Below, piece after piece: positions 9,126 through 20,227 of a stretch of DNA of 64,000 nt (the first letter of the stretch is position 1; each line of letters opens with the position of its first letter). Below the pieces are notes generated by a model, which saw only the letters and a program-made list of their open reading frames with translations, ran no database searches and was not told the DNA's origin. This DNA is from Dama dama (Eukaryota > Chordata > Mammalia > Artiodactyla > Cervidae): positions 127,654,501-127,718,500 of the forward strand of contig NC_083685.1 of NCBI RefSeq assembly GCF_033118175.1, written 5' to 3'. Position numbers and translations under genes: made by a program.

Positions 9126-9524
9126 GAACGGTCAGGAGAGGGAGGGATTTGTTGCCCCTGGGCTTCTTTTCAGGGCGACTTAAGGGAAAGATGGTAATCT
9201 GTTGGAGAGTTGGCCGTGTCCAGGGTTTTCAGGAGACTCTGTTGCCTGTGGGAGGAGAATCCAATTTAAATCAGGGGTTACGGGGTGGCTCGGGTTTGAT
9301 GCTATAACTTGGGCTGGAGAATGGGACACACCTCTTCAGAAGCCAGGAGGCTGTGTGTGGACGCACACTCACGTCACTGCTTCTCAAACTTTCGCCCACG
9401 GAATCTGAATGCTTGAAAATTCAGCAGAGTTCTCCAGAAAGAACTGCATTACCCCTCTTACTCCCTCACCCCCGGCCTCACAACTGGTCCCACTTAGCGT
9501 AGGAATTAGAGCCTCGGTGGCTTA
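9126..9524. other. Single-copy DNA
   Basis: No recognised repeat, apart from a weak match of CTTCTCAAACTTTCGC near 9380 to a MER20-like terminus. No exon evidence. Confidence 0.35.
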
Positions 9525-9734
9525 TTGTCCCTCAGTCGCTCAGTCGTGCCCAACTCTTTGTGGCCCCGTGGACTGTAGCCCGCCAGGCTCCTCCGTCCAG
9601 GGGATTCTCCAGGCAAGAATACTGGAGAGGGTTGCCATGCCCTCCTCCAGGGCGTCTTCCCCACCCAGGGATTGAACCTGAGTCTCCTGCATCACAGGCG
9701 GATTCTTTACCACTGAGCCACCTGGGAAGTCCCT
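9525..9734 (-). mobile_element. Bov-tA SINE
   Basis: Runs from the reverse tail CAGTCGCTCAGTCGTGCCCA to the reverse head ACTGAGCCACCTGGGAAGTC. Near full length. Confidence 0.95.
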
Positions 9735-9794
9735 CCCCGGCTTGCAGCCCCTCAAATCATTCATTTTTCGCCTGAACGTAAGACACGGGGCTGG

Positions 9795-9912
9795 GGTGGG
9801 TGGGAGGGCCAAGAGGCAGGGGATATACGCTGCTGTGCCCCATCCACTTTGTTGTACGGCAGGAACTAACAGAGCGTTGTAAAACAATCATACTCCAATA
9901 AAAAAATACATA
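9795..9912 (+). mobile_element. Artiodactyl L1 3' end fragment
   Basis: CACTTTGTTGTACGGCAGGA, ATCATACTCCAATAAAAAAA: terminal 3'-UTR wording with A-rich tail. A second terminus follows directly. Confidence 0.75.
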
Positions 9913-9924
9913 AAAAAGGGCGGG

Positions 9925-10015
9925 GCTATATGCTTATGCATGACTGATCCAATTTGCTGAGCAGTAGAAATGGACACAACATTGTAAAGCAGCTATACTC
10001 CTGTGAAAATTAAGC
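9925..10015 (+). mobile_element. Second L1 3' end fragment in tandem
   Basis: ACACAACATTGTAAAGCAGC and TATACTCCTGTGAAAATTAA repeat the same L1 terminal region with independent substitutions, so this is either a separate insertion or an old tandem. Confidence 0.65.
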
Positions 10016-10572
10016 TAAAAACAAACAGAATAAGGGAAACAGCCATTTTCCCTGTGCTTTTTCTCTATATTTAAGCATCAAATGCCATGACTCTTGCTAG
10101 GCGAGTTTCTGGCCCCGCGGAAGAGAGGGCCTTGAGAAGGTTCTCATAACAGCTCCCGGAGTCTTGCGGTCCTCAGCTCTGCTATCCCGAGTCTTCATGT
10201 GTTGAAAATGACATTCGGAGGCAGGAGGCCAGTGCACTTCTAAAACGGGATGCCAACTCTCTGGTTTTGTGGGCGGCTTTTACGGAAATTTGAACGGAGC
10301 CCAGCTTCTTCTAGACTCTGATCCCATATGGATTTTATTAATTCAACCGATGGCTTAATAGCTCTGTTGGAGCTTGTGGGTCACATCCAGCAAGGGGTAA
10401 GCCTGTGTCCTCAAGCGGGTCCCTGAGGCCAGCACCTTTGGCTAGTAATTCGATGGCGATGCCCCAAACAGGGAGCCCAGTGAGTTTCAGTCCGCCACTA
10501 TTTTCAAAGCGATCGGATCTGTGAATCAAAGGTCAAGATTTAGGTTCTGGGCTCCAGTGAAGGAGCTTGGCT
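10016..10572. other. Single-copy DNA, possibly conserved at 10270-10560
   Basis: No repeat recognised. The right half has balanced composition, TTTATTAATTCAACCGATGG and GAATCAAAGGTCAAG (nuclear-receptor-like AGGTCA half-site at 10529-10534, approximate). Conservation is a guess. Confidence 0.3.
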
Positions 10573-10787
10573 TATTGTGTGTTAGCTGCTCAGTCGTGTC
10601 TGACTCTTTTCGACCCCATGGACTGTAGCCCGTCAGGCTTCTCTGTCCGTGGGATTCTCCAGGCAAGAGTACTGGAGTGGGTAGCTCTTCCCTTCTCTGG
10701 GGGATCTTTCTGACCCAAGGATTGAACCTGCATCTCCTGCATTAGCAGGCAGGTCCTTTACCATCTGAGCCATCAGGGAACTCTCCC
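10573..10787 (-). mobile_element. Bov-tA SINE
   Basis: GCTCAGTCGTGTCTGACTCT at the left, TACCATCTGAGCCATCAGGG at the right. Near full length. Confidence 0.93.
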
Positions 10788-11549
10788 CCCTCAAAACAAA
10801 ACAAAACAACAAAAACCTGATTGCTAAATAAAAGTGATAGGTCTCTGGTAGAAAGAAGTGATACGGGTTGAATGCGTCAACGAATGGAATAGAAGTTGGT
10901 GGCCCAGCAGGAGGGTTGTTGTGCCAGCTGGTCCGTGACTCAGCTCTATGGGCTGGATCTAAGCAACCGGACCACACCACCCAAACTTTCCATGTGCAAC
11001 CATTATTGCCCACTGTATGCACTGCTTCCTTTGACCTTTCAGGCTGTGAGTTTTTGTTAACAGGAAAGCTCTGAGAGCTCCCTTCCCAGCGCCATTCTGT
11101 GGCCATCACCCACAGTCTTCCAGCAGTGGAAAGCATCCTTGCCCCATTCTCCTCGAGACGAGTGACTCATCGCTCTTGAGGGGAGGGACTGGAGGACCAG
11201 AGCAACAAGAGGAGTGAGCAGAGTGAGCGGGGTCGGGGGGCGGTTCTTGGCAGGAAATGGGCTTGGGAGTTGGGGCGGTCAGAGCCGGATGGAATCTCCC
11301 GGAAGCTGTCGGCACCCCTGGGAGGTGGCTGTGCCCTCTCTCTTCCCTGGCCCACCCCTGCGCATTCTTCACAGCAGCTGTTTCAACTCTCCTCCTGCTC
11401 AGGCCTCCAAGTCCACCCCCACCATTCGTAGAAGATGACTTCACCTCCCGCTCCGCCGCAAGGACCAAGCCACTGGTCTATACTGACTCCAAGTGGCCTG
11501 GGAGCCTGGCTGTGCCATCAGGACTCGTGTGCATGTGTCTGTGTGTGTG
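10788..11549. other. Single-copy DNA
   Basis: A short (AAAAC)n run at about 10795-10815 and a TG run at about 11528-11552. Overlapping frames on both strands, none recognisable. Confidence 0.4.
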
Positions 11550-11760
11550 TGCACACATGCACACTCAGTTGTGTCCTAATCTTTGTGACCCCATGGACTG
11601 TAGCCCACCAGGCTCCTCCATCCATGGGATTCTCCAGGCAAGAATACTGGAGTGGGTCTGCCCTTCTCCAGTGATCTTCCCGACTGAAGCGCAGAACCTA
11701 CATCTCTTGCATCTCCTGCATTGGCAGGTGGGTTCTTTATCACTAATGCCACCCAGGAGG
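11550..11760 (-). mobile_element. Bov-tA SINE
   Basis: TTTGTGACCCCATGGACTGT through ATCACTAATGCCACCCAGGA. The middle reads CATCTCTTGCATCTCCTGCA, a short internal duplication typical of the family. Confidence 0.92.
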
Positions 11761-11761
11761 A

Positions 11762-11930
11762 CCTGAGTTTAAATCCGAACTCTGCCACTTTTATGGTGGA
11801 TGGTGGGCCATTTACTGAACCCCTTTCTGGCTCTGTTACCTCCCATGTAAAATGGGGTTGTCTCTGGAGTTACGTAAACAAAGGCAGGGAACTTCCGTGT
11901 AGACAAAAAGTAATGATAATGCTAACAATT
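11762..11930 (+). mobile_element. MIR
   Basis: CTGAGTTTAAATCCGAACTC, TGCCACTTTTATGG, AACCCCTTTCTGGCTCTGTT and CATGTAAAATGGGGTTGTCT follow the MIR core in order. Confidence 0.8.
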
Positions 11931-11999
11931 AGAAATAATACCACCAGCACAGCTTTTTCTACCACGACCGCCAACACCGTCAGGGGCATTCACTCTGTC

Positions 12000-12764
12000 A
12001 TCTTATCATCCACCCACATCAAGAGTTTCTTGTGGTCCAGCCCCACTTCCTTCCAGCCTCCGCAAAGGTGGGGAGTACTGCTTCTGGTCTACGGCTGGCC
12101 CCTCCACTCACGTGCACGCCATCTGCTCCCGTCTAATTCCAAATGATTACCTCTGGACTCTCCCAACTCCTTTCTCTCCAGCATCTTCTTCTTGGTATTC
12201 ACACATGTTCAGGTTCCACTTAACTCCCCCATGTGCTTCCTTCTCTGGACTCTGCCCTCAAACCACAGTCTTTTCATGGACGGAACTGTCCCAAGACTCA
12301 TCGACGCTTCCTGACCCTGCTTTCTGCCTCCCCCGTCCCTCCCAGCCCACTGCAATTTGTCTTCTGCCCCCACCGCTCTGCTGAAATGGAGCCTTCAAAA
12401 GTCTTCTTAATTGCCCTCCTCCGTGCTCCTCAGTCCTCGGGAAGCATCTGGCTCCGTGGGTCCAAAGGTTCATCCTCCACCCCCTTCTCCCTGGGCATTC
12501 CTGAGTCTGCTCCTGCCCCAGCTCACGCCTTTGGCTCCTGAGTCACCATCTTCTGTCCCCTCAGGGTCGTCAGCTCTGCCGCCCCCTGGGTGGTCTCACA
12601 CATGCCCTCCGCAGCCAGGATTTCCCCCCAAAGTCTGCCGAGTCCACATCTGCACCTCTGACCTCTCCTCAGCCCCGGATCCTCACGTTCAGCCCCTTGT
12701 TCTTCCTTTGCCTCACCCATCTAGCATTTCTAGTACTCAGATGTCAGTCGTTCTGTATGCCTTC
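12000..12764 (+). mobile_element. L2-like remnant, left part
   Basis: AGCCCACTGCAATTTGTCTT followed by CTGCCCCCACCGCTCTGCTG resembles the coding part of mammalian L2. The resemblance resumes on the far side of the L1 insertion (13592-13830). Pyrimidine-rich and strongly diverged. Confidence 0.4.
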
Positions 12765-13591
12765 TTTTTTTTTAAAAAATATTGCTTCTTTATTTCATAT
12801 GTATTTTCTTTTAACTGGAGCATAATTAGTTTACGGTGTTGCTAGCTTCTATTGTACAACAAAGTGAGTCAGCCATATGTACACATAGACGCCCTCCCTC
12901 TAGGAGCTCACTCACCCCCCACCCCATCCCACCCTAGGTCATCCCAGAGCCCCGAGCTCGCTCCCTCTGCTCTCCAGCGGCTTCCCACCAGCTGTTTATT
13001 TACATGTGACCGTGCATCTATGTCAGTCCCGATCCCCCAGTTGATCCCACGCTCCTCCCCCTATCAGTTCTGTCTGTCTGCATCTCTATTCCTGCCCTGG
13101 AACTAGGTCTTATCTTGACCGTTTTTCCGGAGTCCACATATATGTGTTAATATATGATATTTTCTTTTCTCTTGTGACTTACTTCACTCTGTATGATGGA
13201 CTCTAGATCCAACCACATCTCTACAGATGACTGATCCTTCTTATGGCTGAGTAATAGCCCATCGTGTGTACATGTACCACATCTTCCTCATCCGTTCATC
13301 TATCGATGAACACTTAGGTTGTTTCCACGTTCTGGCTGTTGTAGATAAGACTGCGCTGAACATTGGTGTATCACCTCACACCAGTCAGAACGGCCATCAT
13401 CCAAAACTCTACAAACAATAAACGCTGCAGAGAGTGTGGAGAAAAGGGAGCCTTCATGCACTGTTGATGGGAGTGTAAATTGTAACTACCGCTATAGAGA
13501 ACAGGATGGAGGTTCTTAGAAAACTAAAAATAGACCTATCATATGATGCAGAAACCCCACGCCTAGGGATATATCTGGAGAATACCGTAAG
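12765..13591 (-). mobile_element. Artiodactyl L1 3' portion with inverted 5' segment
   Basis: From a T-rich start, 12765-13370 is L1 3' UTR in reverse (TGTACAACAAAGTGAGTCAG, CTTATGGCTGAGTAATAGCC). At 13371 the strand flips: ATCACCTCACACCAGTCAGA, CACTGTTGATGGGAGTGTAA, AACAGGATGGAGGTTCTTAG are forward and correspond to the L1 segment immediately upstream of the reverse part. This is a twin-primed insertion into the L2-like DNA. Confidence 0.88.
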
Positions 13592-13830
13592 ACTTCTTAT
13601 TTCTCATACCTTCTCTGTTCTATCAAACCATGTGTCTTACTGAATCTGCCTTCAAAGTGGGTCTTTGATCCGTTTCTTTCTATCCATTCCCATAAGCTCT
13701 CTGTCTTCGGAAATTCTTATTACCGACTCAGATACTCAGAGTGGCGGCTTCTGAACTGGTCTGTCTGGCTCTAGCCTTTTTTTGCTCCAGTTTCTGTCTC
13801 CCACTGACAGCAAGATGAGGGAAACTTGGG
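13592..13830 (+). mobile_element. L2-like remnant, right part
   Basis: CTTCAAAGTGGGTCTTTGAT and GGCTTCTGAACTGGTCTGTC with GCTCTAGCC resemble L2 coding sequence further downstream than the left part. Weak. Confidence 0.35.
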
Positions 13831-14444
13831 GTGGCCATGTAATTTAGGGTCCAAACGGGAACACTCTGGGGCGTGAAAAGGAGCACTAGTAATAATTACA
13901 GGATGGGACTGTCCCGGGCAGACTGAGATGCAGGTTCATGCTGTGAAAATGACTTTCTGATGATGTCACGTCCCGGTTTCGGAATCTCAGGGCTGCCGAC
14001 GGTAGTCACGGATCCCCTTCTCAGCGCAGGGGATCGCGGATCACCATGAGCCAGCCTCCTTGTTATTTTAGTCTCCCCTTCACTCTGGGTTCTTAGGCAC
14101 CTGAGTGTTGAGCCATCGTGACACTCCATCGTTTCCCGAGGAGTTCTGTCCTTCCCCATCTGTCCCCGAGCTCTAACGGTTCTCCCGCCCAGACGCCCCT
14201 CCTGCACCACCATCCTGTCCATAAGGTTCAAATGCCACATCCTCCCGGAGGCCCTCACTAACGCTAGTGGTTAGAAAGAATTTCCCCCTCTTCTCTGTTC
14301 TGACAGCATGTCACAGACGCCCGAGGCTGGAGTCATTTGTGTCCATCACCTGAAGACTGGGCACCTGGTGGGGGGGGGCCAGAAAACCACATCCTTCCCT
14401 GCATCCCCGGAGCTGGTAGCAGCATTTCTCGTCTAAAGAGTGAA
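13831..14444. other. Single-copy or very old repeat DNA
   Basis: The segment 13832-13930 (GGTGGCCATGTAATTTAGGG and ACTGTCCCGGGCAGACTGAG) hints at an old DNA-transposon pair of termini, not assigned. The remainder is unrecognised. A run of nine G bases lies at about 14370-14379. Confidence 0.3.
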
Positions 14445-14575
14445 GAGGGAATGAGCTGTCCTGAGCACCGACGCTGTGCCAGGCATTCCCATGCGGCCCC
14501 TTGTTCCGACTTTACACCTCTGCCAATGGATACGATTACGGCTCCCACCCCCAGCCTTTCTTTTCAGAGAGCTGG
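14445..14575 (+). mobile_element. MIR
   Basis: CTGAGCACCGACGCTGTGCC and AGGCATTCCCATG with TTACACCTCTGCCAATG match the middle and 3' side of MIR. Confidence 0.5.
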
Positions 14576-14916
14576 GAGTGGGGAGGAATGCTGACTGTAC
14601 CTGGTGAGGACTGTGTGCAGACAGGTGAGTGGTGGAGGGCTCCAATCCCAAGAGAGGAGGGGACTCTTCAAAGCTTCCTATCACCCTTCTGCATTTACCT
14701 ACGGGTGCCCAGCTCAGTAAAACTGCATCTCTTTGCCACCCATTGAGCATTGCCTGGGATACAGCAAACTCAGCGAATCTTCTGTCTCTCATTCTTGCAG
14801 CCACATGAAGGTAGAGGAATGGAATCTTAGGCTCGTTTCCAGCTCTGTCAAGTCCCCGGCCCATTTCCTGCCATAGCTCTGATTTCTCACTTTCTTTAGG
14901 CCCCACCCTAACCTCT
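14576..14916. other. Single-copy DNA
   Basis: CATTGAGCATTGCCTGGGAT near 14740 resembles an L2 or MIR end but is too short to call. Nothing else recognised. Confidence 0.3.
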
Positions 14917-15057
14917 GCTTGCTGTTCAGTCACTCAGTCAACCCCGTGGACTGCGGCACACCGGGCTTCCCTGCTCTTCACTATCTCCCGGAGTTTGGTC
15001 AGACTCAAGCCTGTTGAGTCGGTGATGCCATCCAACCATCTCATGCTCTGTCACCCC
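14917..15057 (-). mobile_element. BovB LINE 3' end, short
   Basis: GCTGTTCAGTCACTCAGTCA, GAGTCGGTGATGCCATCCAA, ATCTCATGCTCTGTC. About 140 bp of the extreme 3' end, 5'-truncated. Confidence 0.88.
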
Positions 15058-15254
15058 TCTGCATGAAGGGCTAAAGTGAATGGTGCAGAAAGACCAGTGA
15101 GGGAGGGGACCAAGTGATGCAGAAGAGGGGTCACCCGTCCGCAGTGGATAAACAGGCCCCTGAAGTGTGCCCCCCTAGCTGAATGCTTCTGAATAAAAGT
15201 TTCAGGACCAACTGATCGGCTAATGTGGGATGGGGATGCAGAAGCACTTTCCCT

Positions 15255-15468
15255 GGTCCTTCCAGGCGGCTCAGCTATAAGGAATCCACCTGCAGTTCAG
15301 GAGCTGCAGGAGACGTGGGTTCAATCCCTGGATCAGGAGGATCTGGAGGAGGAAATGGCAGCCCACTCCAGTATTTTGGCCTGGGAAATCCCAAGGACAA
15401 AAAAGCCTGGCAGGCTACAGTCCATAGCGTTGCAAAGAGTTGGACAAGACTGAAGCAACTTAGCTCAT
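15255..15468 (+). mobile_element. Bov-tA SINE
   Basis: GGTCCTTCCAGGCGGCTCAG, GGTTCAATCCCTGGATCAGG, GGCAGGCTACAGTCCATAGC, ending ACTGAAGCAACTTAGC. Confidence 0.92.
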
Positions 15469-15589
15469 GTATACTCTTCTAGAAGTCTTCCCAACCACGT
15501 TTGTTTGAAACTATAGATTTTTGCAGTCTGGTAGAAAATTAGGCCATCTAGTCTGTGGGTCATCACAGTAAGGCCAAGGGCTAAAATGG

Positions 15590-15772
15590 ATCCCTCGCCT
15601 AATTTATAAATAAACATTTATTGGAACACAGGCGTGCTCACTCATTGTCCTATGGTCTATGGCTGATTTTGCTGTGCAAGAGAGGTGAGTATATGCAAAC
15701 AGAGACCACATGGCCCAAATGTAATATATTCAGTATCTGGCCCTTTTAAGAAAAACTCTGCAACCCTTGACA
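15590..15772 (-). mobile_element. hAT-like DNA transposon fragment
   Basis: ATAAACATTTATTGGAACAC and ATGGTCTATGGCTGATTTTG, then CAACCCTTGAC, are the reverse complement of the 'ggctgtgttccaataaaact' element also present at 6145 and 46225. Confidence 0.6.
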
Positions 15773-15864
15773 GTTTATTGTTTAGAATTCCAGACAATAT
15801 GCTACGGCAGGCTGGGACCATGCTGAACTCCTTAGCAAACAAGTATGAGACCATGGGAGTTCTT

Positions 15865-16545
15865 ATCCAAATTTTTGTGATTATAAAATTATAAAGAAGA
15901 AAATAAAAGGCACCCATAATTCTATCACCTTCTAATAAGAACTGTTAATATTTTGCTGTGTTTGCATCTGGTCTTTTTCTATTTATATATAAAAATATAA
16001 GTATATGTAATTATGTCATTAAAAACCTACTGTTTTCAGTTTTTTAATCCGGTTGTATGTGCTTGTGTTTCCCATTCTATTTTATGGTGACCACTTTGCA
16101 TGTCCTTGAATGGTTCTCATCAACACGACCTTGCATAACTTTTTAGTAGGTGTCTCAGCATCATCGAACTCCTAGGTAGTTTCTAGTTATTCATAAATCA
16201 AAATATTGTGCCCTGGAGCAAATTCCATTGAGCAGAAAGCTTTGTCTGGGTCTTGACGATTTCCTTGAGATAGATTCCCAGAAGTGGAATTGCTGGGTTA
16301 AAGGGTAAGGACAATTTTCAGGGTCTTGATAACATATTGCCAAATTGCTTTCCAGAAAGATTGTACCAATTTATGCTCCCACCAGCAAAGTATGAAATTG
16401 CCCCCTTACCCTCCTCTCACCAGCACTGAGTACTATCATTAAAAAGAGTTACCAAATTGATAGGCAAAAATTGCATTTTGTTGTTTTGATTTGGATTCCT
16501 TTGATTACTGGTGAGGTTAAACATTTTTTTCATATGTTAAACACT
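15865..16545 (-). mobile_element. Old L1 (L1M class) 3' region
   Basis: AAAGGCACCCATAATTCTAT, CTTGAGATAGATTCCCAGAA, GTGGAATTGCTGGGTTAAAG, TATTGCCAAATTGCTTTCCA and ATTTATGCTCCCACCAGCAA are classic reverse-strand words of mammal-wide L1 3' ends. Much older than the artiodactyl L1 copies nearby. Confidence 0.8.
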
Positions 16546-16764
16546 TCTTCATATGTTTATGGCCAAGGGGAATCTTAATAATGGTCTTCAAGTGTGCAAA
16601 GGGGTTATTTAGTAGATTGGGACCAGCTGTTCTAGAGAAGAAATGAGAAATGTTGAAACTTCAGCAGGAAAGCACTCGGTTGAAGGTCTTTAGATGGAGA
16701 ATGATCCTAAGAGTGGTCAGAGGCTGCTCAGAGCCCCTTTCCTGAAGGTGCAAGGAGAGCAGGG

Positions 16765-17082
16765 CAGCGAAGGAGACACAGACATAGAGAACAGACACAC
16801 GGTGGACTCTGGGGGAAGGAGAGGGTGGCACTGATGGGGAGAGGAGCATGGAAAAATATACATCGCCATGTGTCAAATAAGCAGCCAGTGGGGATTTGCT
16901 GTGTGATGCAGGGAGCTCAAAGCCAGTGCTCTGTGATAAACTAGAGGGGTGGGATGGGGAGGAAGGTTTGAGAGGGAGGGGACTTATGTATATCTGTGGC
17001 TGATTCATGTTGATATATGGCAGAAACTAACACAATATTGTAAAGTAATTATATTCCAAATAAAAATTTTTAAAAAAAATTT
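16765..17082 (+). mobile_element. Artiodactyl L1 3' UTR
   Basis: GGAGAGGGTGGCACTGATGG, CCATGTGTCAAATAAGCAGC, AGCTCAAAGCCAGTGCTCTG, ATTGTAAAGTAATTATATTC and an A-rich end. About 320 bp of 3' UTR. Confidence 0.85.
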
Positions 17083-17106
17083 AAGAGGGAAAATGGTCAT
17101 AAGCTA

Positions 17107-17290
17107 TTAGGTGCTTCTAAGTGCTAAAAACACTGCTGATGCTAGCAGGTATTTGCATTTAGATGTTCACAAAAGGTCTGCGAGAAACACGGGGCTTAGA
17201 TGAAGTTTAGTATTAATTTTCCCGAGTAGGATTGAAACTCTCACCCGAAAATCCTGACTTCATAACCGCTCTGCTACAGCGCCTCTAAGA
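17107..17290 (+). mobile_element. MIR
   Basis: Spaced matches to MIR ending GGATTGAAACTCTCACCCGA and TCATAACCGCTCTGCTACAG with CGCCTCT. Confidence 0.5.
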
Positions 17291-18511
17291 GAACAGAGTC
17301 AATGAGTTTTTCTGGCTTAAAGGGTTTTGCAAATTCTTCCTGAGCAAAATGAAGGCAGGGTGGACCTCGGCTCCCAGAATCCCTCAGTGAGACCTATCTT
17401 CTCTAGCACAAGCCAGGCATAGTTTGCTATCAAGAACCCGTTCTCTACTCTGATGTTTGTGCTTTTTAATTCTTGCTGAATGCATGAGCTTGCATAGGTG
17501 GACTTGTTTCCTTTTTCCCTCATTTTGGTCTTCTGTCTCCATCTTGCTCGGGAGGAACCACAAATATCAACTGCGTGCCTCTCTCCAAACTGTCCTCCTC
17601 AGCAGCACGTTGGCCAGGTAAGGCTAGGCTTTCTTCCCCCAGCGTCCTCCCCTGGCCGTGGGGATGGTGATCAGGGTAATGAAAACCTTCTCTGCACTCC
17701 CGTTCTCCTTGCCCAGATCTCCTCTCCACCGCTCGGTCAATGGGAGCTTTGTCTCTGCAAAGAACAAACCTGAAACCCATGGGCCGCAGCCATTGTTGTC
17801 TGCTGGCTCCTGAGCCATTTGGATTCTGACTCTGTTAGAGATCTTGTAATTTAAACTCCAACCTGCTTATTAGAAATTCAAGGAAATCACCCAATAATAT
17901 TTAAAAGCTAAGGAAAAGCAGACAAAGCCTTCTGTCCCCCCACCTCTCCTCCTGTACCAGTCTCATGCCTTCCTGCTTTTTTAGATCTGAGTTTCAAACT
18001 CTGTATTGGGGATGTACACCTCTTAAAGATTACAGTGAGTTGCTCAGGTGAACAATCTCCAGGGTTAGGAGGACAAGATGGCTGGAGCTTTTTATTTGTG
18101 AGGACGAAGCAAAGGCATCCGCTCTGGCTCTCCTGTCCCCTCAGTTTTTCAGTGGAGAATATCAGCAGTCTCATCTTTTAGGTGCTTGATGTTCTTGACC
18201 CTGCATGGTCAAACACAAAGGATTGCTCTGACAAGCATTGCTGTAAAATCCATGATCTTTCACCCTCCCCACCTTTCCATTTTCTGCCCTCTGTCTTTTT
18301 GGAGTGCTGGCCCCTGTGAAGTCCTGGGCGTGTGTGTCCAGAGCTGGCAGATGAGAGCAATGATGCTTCGTTCATTTCCCTTTGAGATAACAATTCAAAT
18401 ACTGTCACTCCTGTGATGGGCTTGATTTTGCCCTTGTCACCTCTGAGCAGAGGCATCTGTGCTATCTTGAACAAGGAAAAATAACTCTGCTATTATGGAA
18501 GATCCAGAAAG
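17291..18511. other. Single-copy DNA
   Basis: Over 1.2 kb without a recognised repeat. Frames of up to 98 codons on both strands show no known domain. Confidence 0.4.
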
Positions 18512-18832
18512 TTTGATGAAACCAGTCAGTCCTAAAGGAAATCAACCCTGAATGTTCATCATAGGAAGGACTGATGCTGAAGCTGAAGCTCCAATACTTT
18601 GGCCACCTGATGGGAAGAGCTGACTTATTGGAAACAACTCTGATGTTGGGAAAGATTAAAGACAAGGAGAAGGAGGTGGCAGAGGATGAGATGGTTAGAT
18701 AACATCAACCACTCAATGGATATGAGTTTGGGCAAGCTCCGGGACAGACTGCAGGACAGGGAAGCCTGGCATTCTGCAGTCCACGGTGTCGACAAGAGTC
18801 AGACCCGACCGAGTGACTGAAGAACAGCAAGA
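18512..18832 (+). mobile_element. BovB LINE 3' fragment
   Basis: CAGTCAGTCCTAAAGGAAAT, CCAATACTTTGGCCACCTGA, GAGGATGAGATGGTTAGATA, GAGTGACTGAAGAACAGC. 5'-truncated. Confidence 0.92.
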
Positions 18833-18959
18833 CTGCTCCTGCAGGGTCTGAATCCCCTCCACCCACAGGAGGACAAAGGATGCCGTCCCACTGCTTTTCC
18901 TGTAGGTGTGTCTCTCTTCTCCTGCTAACCTCTGCAGATTGAGCAGAGGCTTGATCTCC

Positions 18960-19010
18960 TGATATGATCTCCTTGCAGACCAGGGGGACTCTCCGTCTGA
19001 GAGTCTCTAA
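18960..19010 (-). mobile_element. Possible short BovB fragment
   Basis: TGATCTCCTTGCAGACCAGG with GGGACTCTCC matches reverse BovB loosely. Too short for certainty. Confidence 0.3.
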
Positions 19011-19528
19011 ATAAGCCTAGGCTTTTTAATAGTAATTTTTTTTTTTTTCTGGAAAAATGGGCTTCTCTCTGTTCTGGGATGTGGCAGCAGGATTATTTGG
19101 ATTTGGAGAAATGGTTGCCTATGAGTGAGAATGCAATTAAGTTACCAGATGGAGGTTTTCAGTTGAGCCACACAATTAAACAGTAAGGGACAGTTAATAG
19201 TGATTATTATTCCTCTGACATGTATCATCTCAGAAACCACAAGGCATGGCTGAGTTGAAAGGAATTTAGGTGCAGAAAAAAGGCACAGCCTATGACCCCA
19301 GGGTCAGGTTCAGTGTGGAGGTGTTCCGACTGCTGTTTTACGGCGGTCAAGAAAGAGGGGCTGGGCACGTCTCTTCCTTCATTCACGGTGAAAGGCTGAC
19401 CCTCAGTACAGTGCAGCTCTTTATCAAATGTTTGTCTGCAGACATCTTAGTACTGAGCACTGCTAAAAACCCAACAAAGAAGAAACAACAACAGAGAAAT
19501 TCTCATAAAGCTAAACGGAGCCTGACCC
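19011..19528. other. Single-copy DNA
   Basis: A T12 run near 19038 is the only simple sequence. The 90-codon frame at 19270-19542 is unrecognised and contains no domain I know. Confidence 0.35.
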
Positions 19529-19598
19529 TGCATGCCTGCTAAGTTGCTTCAGTCCTGACTGATTCTATGCGATGCTGTGGATCGTAGCTGGCCAGGGC
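19529..19598 (-). mobile_element. BovA-type tail fragment
   Basis: CTGCTAAGTTGCTTCAGTCC, GATTCTATGCGATGCTGTGG resemble the left edge of a Bov-A2/Bov-tA in reverse. Ends at a T run where the next SINE begins. Confidence 0.6.
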
Positions 19599-19608
19599 TT
19601 TTCTTTTT

Positions 19609-19831
19609 TTTGTTGTTCAGTCACTTAGTCGTGTCCGAGTCTTTGCGACCCCGTGGACTGTGGCCCGCCAGGCTCCTCTGTCCATGCGATTAACCAGGCA
19701 AGAATACTCCAGTGGGTTGCCGTGCCCTCCTCCAGGAGATCTTCCTGACCCAGGGATTGAACCTGGGTCTCTTATATCAGCCTGCATTAGCAGGTGGGTT
19801 CTTTACCACTAGCACCAGCCGGGAAGCCCCC
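19609..19831 (-). mobile_element. Bov-tA SINE
   Basis: TTCAGTCACTTAGTCGTGTC to CTAGCACCAGCCGGGAAGCC. Slightly longer than usual because of an insertion around TCTTATATCAGCCTGC. Confidence 0.92.
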
Positions 19832-20019
19832 ATCTTACCCTGCAACCCAGCGATCACGTGCCTGGATATTGACCAAACCGACGTGAGAACGTCCGCCCTG
19901 CACATGAATGTTCATGGCAGCTTTAGTCATGATCCCCTCAAACTGAAAGCAACACTGATGTCCTTCACAGGCGAATGGATCAGGAAAATTTGATGCTACA
20001 CACAATGGGAAATTGTATG

Positions 20020-20227
20020 GGTGTGCAGGTGTTGAGTCATGTCCTACTCTTTGTGACCCCATGGACTGTAGCCCGCCAGGCTCCTCTGTCCACAGGCTTT
20101 CCCAGGCAAGAGTACTGGAGTGGGTTGCCATTTCCTTCTCTCGGGGACCTTCCCGACCCAGGGATTGATCCTGAATTTCCTGCATTGGCAGGCAGGTATT
20201 TTACCACTAAGTCACCTGGGAAGCCCC
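20020..20227 (-). mobile_element. Bov-tA SINE inside old L1
   Basis: TTGTGACCCCATGGACTGTA to ACTAAGTCACCTGGGAAGCC. L1 text continues on both sides. Confidence 0.93.

Noticed and set aside
12411..12845. 144-codon Pro/Ser-rich frame
   Set aside because: Overlaps L2-like pyrimidine-rich sequence and runs into an L1 tail.
15865..16545. AT-rich stretch considered as single-copy enhancer
   Set aside because: Word-for-word resemblance to reversed old L1 3' UTR.
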